Source of the DNA: an uncultured Catenibacterium sp.
GTDB lineage: Bacteria > Bacillota_I > Bacilli_A > Erysipelotrichales > Coprobacillaceae
DNA: 64,000 bases
Direction: 5' to 3'
Assembly (NCBI GenBank): GCA_900540685.1
Contig: UQGS01000004.1
Span: 7,724 to 71,723, forward strand
Of the stretch, positions 1-8,093 are shown piece by piece (the stretch's first letter is position 1; the number at the start of each line of letters is the position of its first letter). The notes beneath the pieces are model-generated. The model was not told the origin of the DNA. It made no database searches and saw nothing but the letters and a program-made list of their open reading frames with translations. The position numbers and the translations under genes were made by a program.

Positions 1-642
1 AGTATAGCCATTTGCCTGGTAGTATTCAATAATGGCAGGTAATGCCTGTACTGTTGTTGTCTTAGTTGCTGTATCATGCATTAATATGCAAACACGTGGT
101 AGTCTTGACTTAGAACTTTCAATAATACGTGCAGGATTGACTGAACGTCCTGTCGCATCATTAGAAGATACATTCCAGTCATAATACTTATAGCCTTTCT
201 TTTCTACTTCTTGTGCAACTTTAGCCATAATTCCCTGTGAATAATGTCTTGATATCGTATTTGAACTTCCTCCAGGGAAACGGATTAATTTGCTGGTACG
301 TCCTGTTTGTTCTTTGATGATTTTCTCAATATTACCTAAATCCTCAAAATAAGTTTCTTTACTTTGATAAATACTATACTTATGAGTATAACTATGTGCA
401 CCAATGGCATGTCCTTTTAAATAAGCTGTACGAATATAACTCTGATAACGCGCATTTTCAGCAGTCACAAAGAATGTTGCTTTCACATTATATTTATCAA
501 GAATATCTAATACTTGAGGTGTGTTATGAGAAGGTCCATCATCAAAAGTAAGATAAACTTCCTTCACTTCATCAGCATGTACAGGACTATAAACAAGACT
601 GATGAGAAGCATGAAAGCTATCGCAATATTTATCTTTTTCAT
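1..642 (-). CDS. Polysaccharide deacetylase (NodB family), 3' end beyond window
   Basis: Secreted deacetylase that would remove N-acetyl groups from cell-wall or other amino-sugar polymers outside the membrane. The frame begins at the ATG ending at 642, behind AAAGGAG, and runs off the left edge, so 214 N-terminal codons are seen. Residues 1-24 form a signal peptide with a likely VHA cleavage site. The NodB motifs appear in order: TFDDGPS, HSYTH, RFPGG, a DW pair and LMHD, so the metal and catalytic residues are intact. It lies 60 bases downstream of the PAP2 gene on the same strand and may be co-transcribed with it. The exact polysaccharide substrate cannot be told from sequence. Confidence 0.9.
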   Translation of the reverse strand, partial: MKKINIAIAFMLLISLVYSPVHADEVKEVYLTFDDGPSHNTPQVLDILDKYNVKATFFVTAENARYQSYIRTAYLKGHAIGAHSYTHKYSIYQSKETYFEDLGNIEKIIKEQTGRTSKLIRFPGGSSNTISRHYSQGIMAKVAQEVEKKGYKYYDWNVSSNDATGRSVNPARIIESSKSRLPRVCILMHDTATKTTTVQALPAIIEYYQANGYT

Positions 643-702
643 GATCACATCTCCTTTACCGGATACCATTATACACACTTCTCTGTGTAATAGTTATGTA
701 TT

Positions 703-1176
703 CTACAAAAGTTCAATAATAAGGCTTAACACCATGCCAGCAGTCACATCACTGATATGATGAAGACCACTTAAAACCCTTGTAATGGCAGTTAAAAAGG
801 CGAATATAAGCATCACTATACCAATATATAAATCAAAATGAATCGCAGTAAACGCAATAATAAAGGCACTTGCAGCATGTCTAGAAGGGAAAGAACATCC
901 CTCACAATGTTCAAAGAGTGGAGTGACTTCTAAGTAGTCATAGGGACGTGATTGATTAATTAGTTTTCTAATCACTGTCACAATAAGAAATGCAGCACAG
1001 GGCTTAATAATCGCATAAATGAGATAATCATCATGAGTCATATAAAAACCAATGAGTAACATCACATAAGAAGCCATCATGATGTATTTTAATGCGATTG
1101 TAAGAAATCCTACTACCTTTTTATAAGTAGGATGAGACCATAAAAATTGATTGAGTCTTTCATATATATTATTCAT
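703..1176 (-). CDS. PAP2-superfamily membrane phosphatase
   Basis: Integral membrane acid phosphatase of the PAP2 type, likely acting on a lipid phosphate such as undecaprenyl pyrophosphate or phosphatidate. The tripartite PAP2 signature is present: K-x6-RP (KLINQSRPYD), PSRHAAS in place of PSGH, and SGLHHISDVTAG (SR-x5-H-x3-D type). Several hydrophobic segments flank the motifs. I place the start at the ATG ending at 1176 (protein begins MNNIYERL) because a purine-rich GGGGAAGGTGAT ribosome site precedes it; an in-frame ATG 33 bases upstream has none. The protein is 157 residues, the compact bacterial form. The substrate is undetermined. Confidence 0.85.
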   Translation of the reverse strand: MNNIYERLNQFLWSHPTYKKVVGFLTIALKYIMMASYVMLLIGFYMTHDDYLIYAIIKPCAAFLIVTVIRKLINQSRPYDYLEVTPLFEHCEGCSFPSRHAASAFIIAFTAIHFDLYIGIVMLIFAFLTAITRVLSGLHHISDVTAGMVLSLIIELL

Positions 1177-1267
1177 TCTATCACCTTCCCCATTATACCA
1201 TTCATTCATTGCATTTTGATGGTAAGTATAATAAAATAATGTAGATTAAAAGGAGTGAATATAAATT

Positions 1268-2368
1268 ATGTCATTAACTGCAGGAATTGTTGGTTTACCA
1301 AACGTTGGTAAATCTACATTATTTAATGCGATCACAAACGCACAGGTAGAAGCAGCCAACTACCCATTCGCAACTATCGACCCTAACGTAGGTGTTGTTG
1401 AAGTACCAGATCATAGATTAGATGATCTTGCTGCAATCTTTAATCCGAAGAAGACTATCTATACTACATTTGAATTTACAGATATTGCCGGACTTGTAAA
1501 AGGTGCCTCTAGAGGTGAAGGTTTAGGAAACAAATTCTTAGCTAACATCAGAGAAACAGATGCAATCTGTGAAGTAGTAAGATGTTTTAGAGATAAGGAT
1601 ATTACTCATGTTGATGGTTCAGTAGATCCAGTACGTGACGTTGAAACAATCAATCTTGAACTTGTAATGGCTGACTTAGAAACAGTGGACAAGAGAATTG
1701 GTAAGATTGAAAAGAAAGCTCAGACTGGTGATAAAGAAGCTAAAGCTGAAATGGACGTATTAGCACCATTAAAAGAAGTATTAGAAGCGGGTAAAATGGC
1801 TCGTACGCTTACTTTTAATAAGGAAGAAATGGTTTATGTAAAACAGTTCAACTTATTAACAACTAAGCCTATGATCTATGTAGCAAATATGGGTGAAGAA
1901 GATATCGAAGATCCAGATTCAAACCCATACTATATCACTTTAAAAGAATATGCTGCAAAAGAAGGATGCGATGTTGTTCCTATCTGCGCTAAGATTGAAA
2001 GTGAATTAGCTGCATTAGATGCAGAAGATAAAGCTATCTTCATGGATGATTTAGGTATCAAGGAAAGTGGTTTAGATAAGCTTATTAAAGAAACATATGC
2101 TTTATTAGACTTAAAGACTTTCTTTACAGTAGGACCTGATGAATGCCGTGCTTGGACATTTACTAATGGTATGACAGCACCAGAAATGGCCGGTATTATT
2201 CATACAGACTTCCAGAAAGGTTTCATTAAAGCTGAAACTTATACTTATGATGATATGATGCAGTATAAGAGTGAAGTAGCTTTAAAAGAAGCTGGTAAGA
2301 TCAGACAGGAAGGAAAAACTTATAAAGGACTTGATGGTGATATCATGTTCTTCAAGTTTAACGTATAA
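1268..2368 (+). CDS. ychF: Redox-regulated ATPase YchF (Obg family)
   Basis: Universally conserved Obg-family P-loop protein, associated with ribosomes and preferring ATP over GTP. The 366 residues match the usual length. Visible are the P-loop GLPNVGKST near residue 9, the DIAGLVKGASRGEGLGN switch II region near residue 73, the altered specificity motif typical of YchF, and the C-terminal TGS-like domain with FFTVGPDECRAWT. The start has AAAAGGAGTG upstream. Its TAA shares one base with the ATG of the sortase gene, so the two are translationally coupled, although their functions are unrelated. Confidence 0.97.
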   Translation: MSLTAGIVGLPNVGKSTLFNAITNAQVEAANYPFATIDPNVGVVEVPDHRLDDLAAIFNPKKTIYTTFEFTDIAGLVKGASRGEGLGNKFLANIRETDAICEVVRCFRDKDITHVDGSVDPVRDVETINLELVMADLETVDKRIGKIEKKAQTGDKEAKAEMDVLAPLKEVLEAGKMARTLTFNKEEMVYVKQFNLLTTKPMIYVANMGEEDIEDPDSNPYYITLKEYAAKEGCDVVPICAKIESELAALDAEDKAIFMDDLGIKESGLDKLIKETYALLDLKTFFTVGPDECRAWTFTNGMTAPEMAGIIHTDFQKGFIKAETYTYDDMMQYKSEVALKEAGKIRQEGKTYKGLDGDIMFFKFNV

Positions 2369-3087
2369 TGAAGATCATTAGACGTATTCTTCTTGTAGTG
2401 TGTTTAGCTGTCTTTCTATATAGTGCAGGTAATCTTGCAAACATTGGATATAAATATCATAAGGTAAACTCTGACAACAAGAAGCTACAAGAAGAAGTCG
2501 TCACTGAAGTCAAGCAGGATTCACCACTGGATAGAAAAGTTGATTTTAATCAACTAAAGAGTATTAATGAAGACATTATTGGTTGGATCTATATTCCTAA
2601 TACAAATATTGATTATGCTTTATTAAAAGGAAAAACAAACGATACATATATTCATACAAACTATGAAAAGAAGTATTCATTTGCAGGCAGTATCTTCTTA
2701 GATGAAGATAATGATGCGTCATTGACTGATAGTAATACAATTATCTATGGTCATAATATGAAGAATGGTTCAATGTTTGCGAATATTAAGAAGTTTGCGG
2801 ATCATGATTATTTTATTAATCATCCAGAAGTATATATTTATTTGCCAGATGGCAGCATTAATGTCTATTCTGTTTATAGTACAAAGATCATTGAAGCAAC
2901 AAGTGATTATTACTTAAAGAATATTGATTATGCAAGCTATGTGGCTAATGCGAAATCATCTGCAAAACAATCAAGAGATGTAGATACACAAAACGCAGCA
3001 CCATTACTGCTTTTATCTACTTGTTATGCACCTGATACAACAACACGTAGTGTTTTATTTGCGAGACTAGAGAAGAACGTGAAGTAA
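2368..3087 (+). CDS. srtB: Class B sortase
   Basis: Membrane-anchored cysteine transpeptidase that would attach sorting-signal proteins to peptidoglycan or pili. Residues 1-30 contain a single N-terminal membrane anchor (IIRRILLVVCLAVFLYSAG). The catalytic triad is visible: His in IIYGHNM, Cys in LLLSTC, and Arg in TTRSVLFARL. A 239-residue protein with an extended insert between His and Cys fits class B. The gene overlaps ychF by one base. No LPXTG or NPQTN substrate gene is in the window, so the client is unknown; haem-uptake or pilus roles are both possible for this class. Confidence 0.9.
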   Translation: MKIIRRILLVVCLAVFLYSAGNLANIGYKYHKVNSDNKKLQEEVVTEVKQDSPLDRKVDFNQLKSINEDIIGWIYIPNTNIDYALLKGKTNDTYIHTNYEKKYSFAGSIFLDEDNDASLTDSNTIIYGHNMKNGSMFANIKKFADHDYFINHPEVYIYLPDGSINVYSVYSTKIIEATSDYYLKNIDYASYVANAKSSAKQSRDVDTQNAAPLLLLSTCYAPDTTTRSVLFARLEKNVK

Positions 3088-3126
3088 TTTGCGTTCTTTT
3101 TGTATATAATGGTATAGAGGTGATTC

Positions 3127-3762
3127 ATGATGTATAGCGCAATTATATTATGTGCAGGAAGTGGAAAGAGAACAGGTCTTGGTTACAACAAGATGTTCTA
3201 TCAATTACAGGGAGAGACTGTATATGAAAAGACGGTCAATGTCTTTTTACATGATAAGAGATGTGAAGAAATTATTATAGTATGTAAGAAGGAAGAACAG
3301 TCACATTTCAAGAAACTATTAAATAAGAAATGTATGAAGTTTGTAGAGGGTGGAAAAGAAAGACAGGATTCTGTATATGAAGGTTTAAAACATGTCACAA
3401 GTGATTATGTAATGATTCATGATGGTGCAAGACCATTTGTGAAAAAAGACCTTCTAGATCGTTTAGTAGAAGGTATGGAAGAACATAAGGCAGTTCTTGC
3501 GATGGTGCCATGTAAAGATACAATCAAGCGTGTGAAGGATGGTAAAGTAGTAGAAACACTTATCCGCTCTGAACTCATGCAGGCACAAACACCACAGGCT
3601 TTTGATACAGTACTTATTAGAAATGCGTATAAAGAAGCGATTGAAAATAATATCCAGGCAACAGATGATGCATCTATGTTGGAATTACAGGGCAAAGATG
3701 TCTATGTTGTAGAAGGTGATTATGACAATATTAAAATCACTACAAAAGAAGATCTAAAATAG
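3127..3762 (+). CDS. ispD: 2-C-methyl-D-erythritol 4-phosphate cytidylyltransferase
   Basis: Cytosolic enzyme of the non-mevalonate isoprenoid pathway that transfers CMP from CTP to MEP. The N-terminal CTP-binding signature IILCAGSGKRTGLGYNK is clear, with GGKERQDSVYEG and the HDGARPF motif in the core. The 211 residues are slightly shorter than the usual 225-235. Two adjacent ATGs (3127 and 3130) follow GAGGTGATTC; either may be used. Other MEP-pathway genes are not in the window. Some relatives with this fold make CDP-ribitol, but the motifs favour IspD. Confidence 0.92.
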   Translation: MMYSAIILCAGSGKRTGLGYNKMFYQLQGETVYEKTVNVFLHDKRCEEIIIVCKKEEQSHFKKLLNKKCMKFVEGGKERQDSVYEGLKHVTSDYVMIHDGARPFVKKDLLDRLVEGMEEHKAVLAMVPCKDTIKRVKDGKVVETLIRSELMQAQTPQAFDTVLIRNAYKEAIENNIQATDDASMLELQGKDVYVVEGDYDNIKITTKEDLK

Positions 3763-3784
3763 TTAAAAAAACTTCGATTTATCA

Positions 3785-3813
3785 TTGCTTTTTTGATTTT
3801 CTTGTGATAGTAT
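3785..3813 (+). promoter_or_regulatory. Probable promoter of rpsF-ssb-rpsR
   Basis: TTGCTT and TAGTAT hexamers are separated by 17 bases and lie about 70 bases upstream of the rpsF start codon, with no gene between. This is a motif match only. Confidence 0.5.
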
Positions 3814-3833
3814 GAACGAGCATGTAAAATATT

Positions 3834-3878
3834 ACTGCCTGTCTAGAAGTATTCTAGACCGTTAAGACCAGAGGAGGT
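3834..3878 (+). promoter_or_regulatory. Candidate S6:S18 autoregulatory mRNA leader
   Basis: The leader contains a perfect inverted repeat, GTCTAGAA (3841-3848) and TTCTAGAC (3852-3859), with a three-base loop. A CCG triplet follows immediately (3859-3861) and then the rpsF ribosome site. In many bacteria the S6:S18 complex represses this operon by binding a leader helix with a conserved CCG that mimics its 16S rRNA site. Hairpin plus CCG placement fits that motif; assignment to the known family is by resemblance, not alignment. Confidence 0.5.
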
Positions 3879-3884
3879 AAAAAA

Positions 3885-4175
3885 ATGAACAAGTATGAAA
3901 TTATGATGATTTTAAAACCTGATTTAGAAGATGATGCAAAGACTGCATTATTAGATGGTTTTAAAGCAATCTTAACTGAAGGTGAAGGTGTTGTTGACAA
4001 CGTTGACACTGAAAAGTTAGGCTTACGTGAATTAGCTTACGAAATCAAAGATTATACTAAGGGGTTATATGTAGTAATCGATACTCATACAACTGCAGAA
4101 GCAATCGCTGAATTCGAACGTTTATCACGTATCAACCCAAGCGTATTACGTCACTTAACTTTAAGAAGAGACTAA
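3885..4175 (+). CDS. rpsF: 30S ribosomal protein S6
   Basis: Small-subunit ribosomal protein that pairs with S18 on the central domain of 16S rRNA. The 96-residue length and the opening MNKYEIMMILKPDLEDDAK are typical, as is the C-terminal segment with LRHLTLRRD. It is preceded by GAGGAGGT. It is the first gene of the rpsF-ssb-rpsR operon, with 16 bases before ssb, and its product probably takes part in feedback control through the leader hairpin. Confidence 0.98.
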   Translation: MNKYEIMMILKPDLEDDAKTALLDGFKAILTEGEGVVDNVDTEKLGLRELAYEIKDYTKGLYVVIDTHTTAEAIAEFERLSRINPSVLRHLTLRRD

Positions 4176-4191
4176 GAAGAGGTGAGGGCGA

Positions 4192-4680
4192 ATGCTTAAC
4201 CGTGTCGCATTAGTCGGAAGACTTACAAGAGATCCTGAATTAAGAAGAACAGGTAATGGTACAGCTGTAACAAGTTTTACTTTAGCAGTTGATCGTAACT
4301 TCTCAACAAGAGATGGTCAGGAAGCTGATTTCATCAACTGTGTTGTATGGAGAAAACCTGCTGAAAATGTTGCACAGTATTGCAGCAAGGGTTCACTTGT
4401 GTCAGTCGATGGTCGTATACAGACTCGTAGTTACGACAATAATCAGGGCCAGAGAGTTTATGTAACAGAGGTTGTGGCTGATTCAGTTCAGTTCTTGGAA
4501 ACAAGAGCACAGAGAGAAAGAGCTCAGCAGAGTGCACCTATGATGCAGCAGCCTACAATGACTCAGCAGCCTAGACAAAACAACAATGACTTCTATGATA
4601 TGAAGACAGTGGATCTAGATAAAGATTTTGATGATTCAGTGAATTCATATGATATCATGGAAGACGATATTCAATTCTAA
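4192..4680 (+). CDS. ssb: Single-stranded DNA-binding protein
   Basis: Binds and protects single-stranded DNA and recruits replication and repair partners. The N-terminal OB fold is clear (LNRVALVGRLTRDPELR, then FINCVVWRKPAENVAQY). A glutamine/asparagine-rich linker follows from about residue 110. The acidic C-terminal tip is DDIQF, a variant of the usual DDIPF. The 162 residues are normal. The position between rpsF and rpsR is the standard Firmicutes order. Confidence 0.97.
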   Translation: MLNRVALVGRLTRDPELRRTGNGTAVTSFTLAVDRNFSTRDGQEADFINCVVWRKPAENVAQYCSKGSLVSVDGRIQTRSYDNNQGQRVYVTEVVADSVQFLETRAQRERAQQSAPMMQQPTMTQQPRQNNNDFYDMKTVDLDKDFDDSVNSYDIMEDDIQF

Positions 4681-4695
4681 CAGGAGGAAACAACA

Positions 4696-4926
4696 ATGGC
4701 TTTCAGAAGACAGAGAATGGGTAGAAGAAAAGTTTGCTACTTCACTAAAAACAAGATTGATTACATCGATTATAAAGATGTTGAACTTTTAAAGAGATTT
4801 ATCTCAGCTAACGGTAAAATCATCCCAAGACGTGTAACTGGTACAAGCGCTAAGTATCAGAGAAAACTTGCTAGAGCAATCAAGAGAGCAAGACAGATGG
4901 CTTTATTACCATACGTTGGTGAATAA
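4696..4926 (+). CDS. rpsR: 30S ribosomal protein S18
   Basis: Ribosomal protein of the 30S platform, partner of S6. The 76 residues include the conserved IDYKDVELLKRFISANGKI region and PRRVTGTSAKYQRKLARAIKRAR. An AGGAGG site lies just upstream. It is the last gene of the operon and is followed by an intrinsic terminator at 4960-5001. Confidence 0.98.
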   Translation: MAFRRQRMGRRKVCYFTKNKIDYIDYKDVELLKRFISANGKIIPRRVTGTSAKYQRKLARAIKRARQMALLPYVGE

Positions 4927-4959
4927 TTTTTATAAGGCATAATTACTTATAAAAATATA

Positions 4960-5001
4960 GTCCATAGATACTAGAATATCTAGTATTTATGGGCTTTTTT
5001 T
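4960..5001 (+). terminator. Intrinsic terminator of the rpsF operon
   Basis: A 16-base stem (GTCCATAGATACTAGA at 4960-4975 pairing with 4979-4994, two G-U or mismatched steps) with an ATA loop is followed by seven T. A closely related sequence recurs after the next gene at 6456-6500. Confidence 0.88.
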
Positions 5002-5080
5002 GTATTTTCTTTTGTTGTTTAATAGTATATATAACATATCAGTATGGATGCATAATGGTAGATAAATTAAATAAAATAGA

Positions 5081-5106
5081 TTGAAACGAAAATAAATACG
5101 TTTCAA
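5081..5106. promoter_or_regulatory. 26-bp palindrome 1 upstream of the AlbA-domain gene
   Basis: Arms TTGAAACG and CGTTTCAA are perfectly complementary with a 10-base A/T centre. Its start lies 31 bases before that of palindrome 2, close to three helical turns. The position ahead of a DNA-binding protein gene suggests an operator. Confidence 0.55.
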
Positions 5107-5111
5107 TATAA

Positions 5112-5137
5112 TTGCAACGAAAAATGTTTAGTTGCAA
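5112..5137. promoter_or_regulatory. 26-bp palindrome 2 upstream of the AlbA-domain gene
   Basis: Arms TTGCAAC and GTTGCAA flank a 12-base centre. Length and outer sequence match palindrome 1 and the palindrome at 6530-6555. It lies 44 bases before the start codon of the AlbA-domain gene and would overlap its promoter region. Confidence 0.55.
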
Positions 5138-5180
5138 ATCTAATGAAACGATAATATAATATTGGAAAGGAGGGGATTGT

Positions 5181-6434
5181 ATGAGAGAAGATAAATGTTT
5201 GGAATTTAAAGAAAATATACAATCGAATACATTTCTTAAAACAATTAGTGCATTTGCAAATTATGGTACAGGTGAAATTATTTTTGGAATAGATGATGAT
5301 GGTATTATAAAAGGTGTAGATAACCCTGAAGAAGCATGTTTGAGACTTGAAAACAAAATAAATGATAATTTAAAACCAATTCCTCGTTATGAATTAGATA
5401 TTCGAAATGATTCGACGATTACGCTAAAAGTATTTGAATCTGATTTTAAACCTTATTTATATAAAGGCAAAGCATATAAAAGATATGACTCTTCCACTAT
5501 AGAAGTTGATAGACTAGAATTGAATAGATTAATTTTAGAAGGAAATAATCAATCATATGAAGAAATAACATCAAAAAAGCAAAATCTAACATTTACTTAT
5601 TTAGAAAAAGAACTAATTGATAATTTATCAATTAAGGGATTAAATGAAGACATTTTAAGAACTCTAGATTTATATACAAATGAATCTCAATATAATAATG
5701 CAGCAGCACTACTTGCTGATAAAAACGATTATAAAGGCGTTGATATAGTTAGATTTGGTAAAGATATTGATGAAATTATGGATAGAAATATTATAGAAAA
5801 TATGTCTATTTTAAAAATGCTAAAAGAAAGTGTTGATATGTATAAAAAATATTATCAATATGAAAAGATAGAAGGTACAACAAGAACGCTGGTTTCACGT
5901 GTTCCGGAAAATGCTTTTCGTGAAGCTATTGCTAATGCTTTAATTCATCGTGTATGGGATGTAAACACTTACATAAAAGTAAGTATGTTTGAAGATAGAA
6001 TAGAAATTGTATCACCAGGAGGATTACCTTCAGGACTAGGGAAGGATGAATATTTAAATGGGCAAATATCTTTATTAAGAAATCCGATAATTGGTAATTT
6101 ATTTTTTAGATTACGTTATATTGAAAAATTTGGAACAGGAATAAAGAGAATTAATAAATCATATACAGACTCAATAACAAAACCTAAATATAAAGTCTAT
6201 GATAATTCAATATGCATAGAACTACCAACATTATTAGTGACACAAAATCTCACAGAAGATGAAGAGTTTCTTGTAAGTTTGTTCCAAGGAAATATAAAAC
6301 TATCAAGAACAGATTTAGAAAGTAAGAGCGGCTTAGGAAAAGCAAAAATTATTAGAACTATAAATTCATTAATAGAAAAAAATATTATTGCTAGATCTGG
6401 GAAAGGTAGATCAACGAAATACTATATCTTATAA
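5181..6434 (+). CDS. Schlafen/AlbA-domain putative transcriptional regulator with ATPase-like domain
   Basis: Likely DNA-binding regulator or accessory defence-type protein; its target is unknown. Residues 1-115 form an AlbA_2 (Schlafen-like) domain with LEFKEN, FANYGTGEIIFGIDDDG and KPYLYKGKAYKRYDSST. Residues about 235-330 resemble the C-terminal HATPase_c_4 region (FREAIANALIHR, IEIVSPGGLP, RNPIIGNLFF, YIEKFGTGIKRI). The last 60 residues look like a winged helix (RTDLESKSGLGKAKIIRTINSLIEK). The start follows GGAGGGG. The A/T-rich composition differs from the flanking core genes, and it sits between rpsR and an aminopeptidase gene, bracketed by related terminators and palindromes, which suggests insertion and autoregulation. 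Confidence 0.8.
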   Translation: MREDKCLEFKENIQSNTFLKTISAFANYGTGEIIFGIDDDGIIKGVDNPEEACLRLENKINDNLKPIPRYELDIRNDSTITLKVFESDFKPYLYKGKAYKRYDSSTIEVDRLELNRLILEGNNQSYEEITSKKQNLTFTYLEKELIDNLSIKGLNEDILRTLDLYTNESQYNNAAALLADKNDYKGVDIVRFGKDIDEIMDRNIIENMSILKMLKESVDMYKKYYQYEKIEGTTRTLVSRVPENAFREAIANALIHRVWDVNTYIKVSMFEDRIEIVSPGGLPSGLGKDEYLNGQISLLRNPIIGNLFFRLRYIEKFGTGIKRINKSYTDSITKPKYKVYDNSICIELPTLLVTQNLTEDEEFLVSLFQGNIKLSRTDLESKSGLGKAKIIRTINSLIEKNIIARSGKGRSTKYYIL

Positions 6435-6455
6435 TTTCAATTAGAATATAAAAAT

Positions 6456-6500
6456 AAAGTCCATAGATACTAAAAAATCCAGTGTTTATGGACTTTATTT
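6456..6500 (+). terminator. Terminator of the AlbA-domain gene, copy of the rpsR terminator
   Basis: AAAGTCCATA (6456-6465) pairs with TATGGACTTT (6487-6496). The stretch from AGTCCATAGATACTA through the T-rich tail is nearly the same as at 4959-5001, so the gene is flanked by direct copies of a terminator. Confidence 0.75.
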
Positions 6501-6529
6501 ATTAAAATGAATATATTGTTTGTGACGAA

Positions 6530-6555
6530 TTGCAACGAAAGAAATTTCGCTGCAA
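6530..6555. promoter_or_regulatory. 26-bp palindrome 3 upstream of the M18 aminopeptidase gene
   Basis: It starts TTGCAACGAAA and ends TTTCGCTGCAA, with one mismatch between arms. Length and outer bases match palindromes 1 and 2. The words GAAACGATA occur just downstream here and also downstream of palindrome 2 (about 5154), so part of the upstream region of the AlbA-domain gene is duplicated here. Confidence 0.5.
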
Positions 6556-6653
6556 AAAGAGCAAAACGAAAGAAACGATATTATTCATAACACTATCTTT
6601 ATTTATTCAGCATGGTATACTGTTGTAGAGATAAAAAGAAAAGAGGTTAGAAA

Positions 6654-8018
6654 ATGTACGCAAAAAATACATGGGAAAAGTATAAGGACAATCTCAATGA
6701 AGTCATGGAATATAATGAAGGTTATAAAGATTATATTTCAAAAAACAAAACAGAACGTGCTTGTGTGAAAGACTCTATTCGTTTAGCTGAAGAAAAAGGA
6801 TTCAAGCCATTAAACTCTTTTGAGACACTTAAGCCAGGAGACAAGGTTTATGTCAACAACAGAGATAAGAACATTGCCTTATTTGTGATTGGTAATAAGC
6901 CACTTACAGAAGGTATGAGAATCTTAGGTGCTCATATTGACTCTCCTAGAATGGACTTAAAACAGAATCCACTATATGAATCAGAAGGATTCGTATTAGC
7001 TGATACACACTATTATGGTGGTGTAAAGAAATATCAGTGGGTGACTATCCCTCTATCATTATATGGTGTAGTAGCTAAGAAAGATGGTACAGTTGTAGAT
7101 GTTGTGATTGGTGAAGATGATAACGATCCAGTTGTAGGTATCTCTGATTTATTAATCCACTTAGCAGCAGATCAGTTAGATAAGAAAGCAGCTAAAGTGA
7201 TTGAAGGTGAAAACTTAGATGTCACTTTAGGTAATATGCCTTTAGCAGGTGAAGAAAAAAATGCGGTTAAGGCAAATATCTTAAAGCTATTAAAAGATAA
7301 ATATGATATCGAAGAAGAAGATTTCGTATCAGCTGAAATTGAAGTTGTACCAAGTGGTAAAGCAAGAGACTATGGTTTAGATCGTTCAATGATTGCTGGT
7401 TATGGTCATGATGATAGAGTATGTGCCTATACATCTTTAACTGCAATTCTTGATATGGATGTATGTGACTATACATGCTGTACTATTCTTGTAGATAAAG
7501 AAGAAATCGGTTCAGTAGGTGCAACAGGTGCACATTCTTTATTCTTTGAAAATACAATTGGTGAAATGTTGGTGAAGATGGGTATTGATAGTTTTGTACA
7601 GACAAGACTTACTTTATCTAGATCAAAGATGCTTTCAAGTGATGTATCTGCTGGTGTAGATCCACTATATGTAAGTGTGAATGATAAGAAGAATGCTGCT
7701 TATTTAGGCAATGGTATTGTATTTAATAAATATACTGGCGCAAGAGGTAAGAGCGGAAGTAATGATGCATCTGCAGAATATGTGGCAAGAATTCGTGCTG
7801 TCATGGATGAATCAAAGATCCACTATCAGACAGCTGAACTTGGTAAGGTAGACCAGGGTGGAGGAGGCACTATTGCTTATATCCTTGGAAACTACAATAT
7901 GGATGTGATTGATGCAGGTATTGCAGTATTAAATATGCATGCACCAATGGAAGTCGTATCTAAAGTAGACGTATACGAAACATATCAGGCATATAAAGCA
8001 TTCTTAAAGAACGCATAA
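6654..8018 (+). CDS. M18-family aminopeptidase (aspartyl aminopeptidase type)
   Basis: Cytosolic metallo-aminopeptidase that removes N-terminal, often acidic, residues in peptide turnover. The M18 metal-site motifs are present: GAHIDSPRMDLK near residue 98, AGYGHDDRVCAY near residue 248, DKEEIGSVGATGAHS near residue 280, and LNMHAPMEVVS near the end. The 454 residues are full length. The start follows AGAGGTTAG. It is a single-gene unit closed by the terminator at 8029-8057. Substrate preference cannot be read from sequence. Confidence 0.92.
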   Translation: MYAKNTWEKYKDNLNEVMEYNEGYKDYISKNKTERACVKDSIRLAEEKGFKPLNSFETLKPGDKVYVNNRDKNIALFVIGNKPLTEGMRILGAHIDSPRMDLKQNPLYESEGFVLADTHYYGGVKKYQWVTIPLSLYGVVAKKDGTVVDVVIGEDDNDPVVGISDLLIHLAADQLDKKAAKVIEGENLDVTLGNMPLAGEEKNAVKANILKLLKDKYDIEEEDFVSAEIEVVPSGKARDYGLDRSMIAGYGHDDRVCAYTSLTAILDMDVCDYTCCTILVDKEEIGSVGATGAHSLFFENTIGEMLVKMGIDSFVQTRLTLSRSKMLSSDVSAGVDPLYVSVNDKKNAAYLGNGIVFNKYTGARGKSGSNDASAEYVARIRAVMDESKIHYQTAELGKVDQGGGGTIAYILGNYNMDVIDAGIAVLNMHAPMEVVSKVDVYETYQAYKAFLKNA

Positions 8019-8028
8019 AACAGTATTG

Positions 8029-8057
8029 ACACCTTGGATAAAACCAAGGTGTTTTTT
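8029..8057 (+). terminator. Intrinsic terminator
   Basis: ACACCTTGG and CCAAGGTGT form a nine-base stem with an ATAAAA loop and a run of T. Confidence 0.92.
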
Positions 8058-8093
8058 GATTAATCTATGATACAATAATCAAGAGGTGATTGA

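Noticed and set aside
1210..1267. Separate regulatory element before ychF
   Set aside because: Only a plain A/T-rich stretch and the ribosome site are visible.
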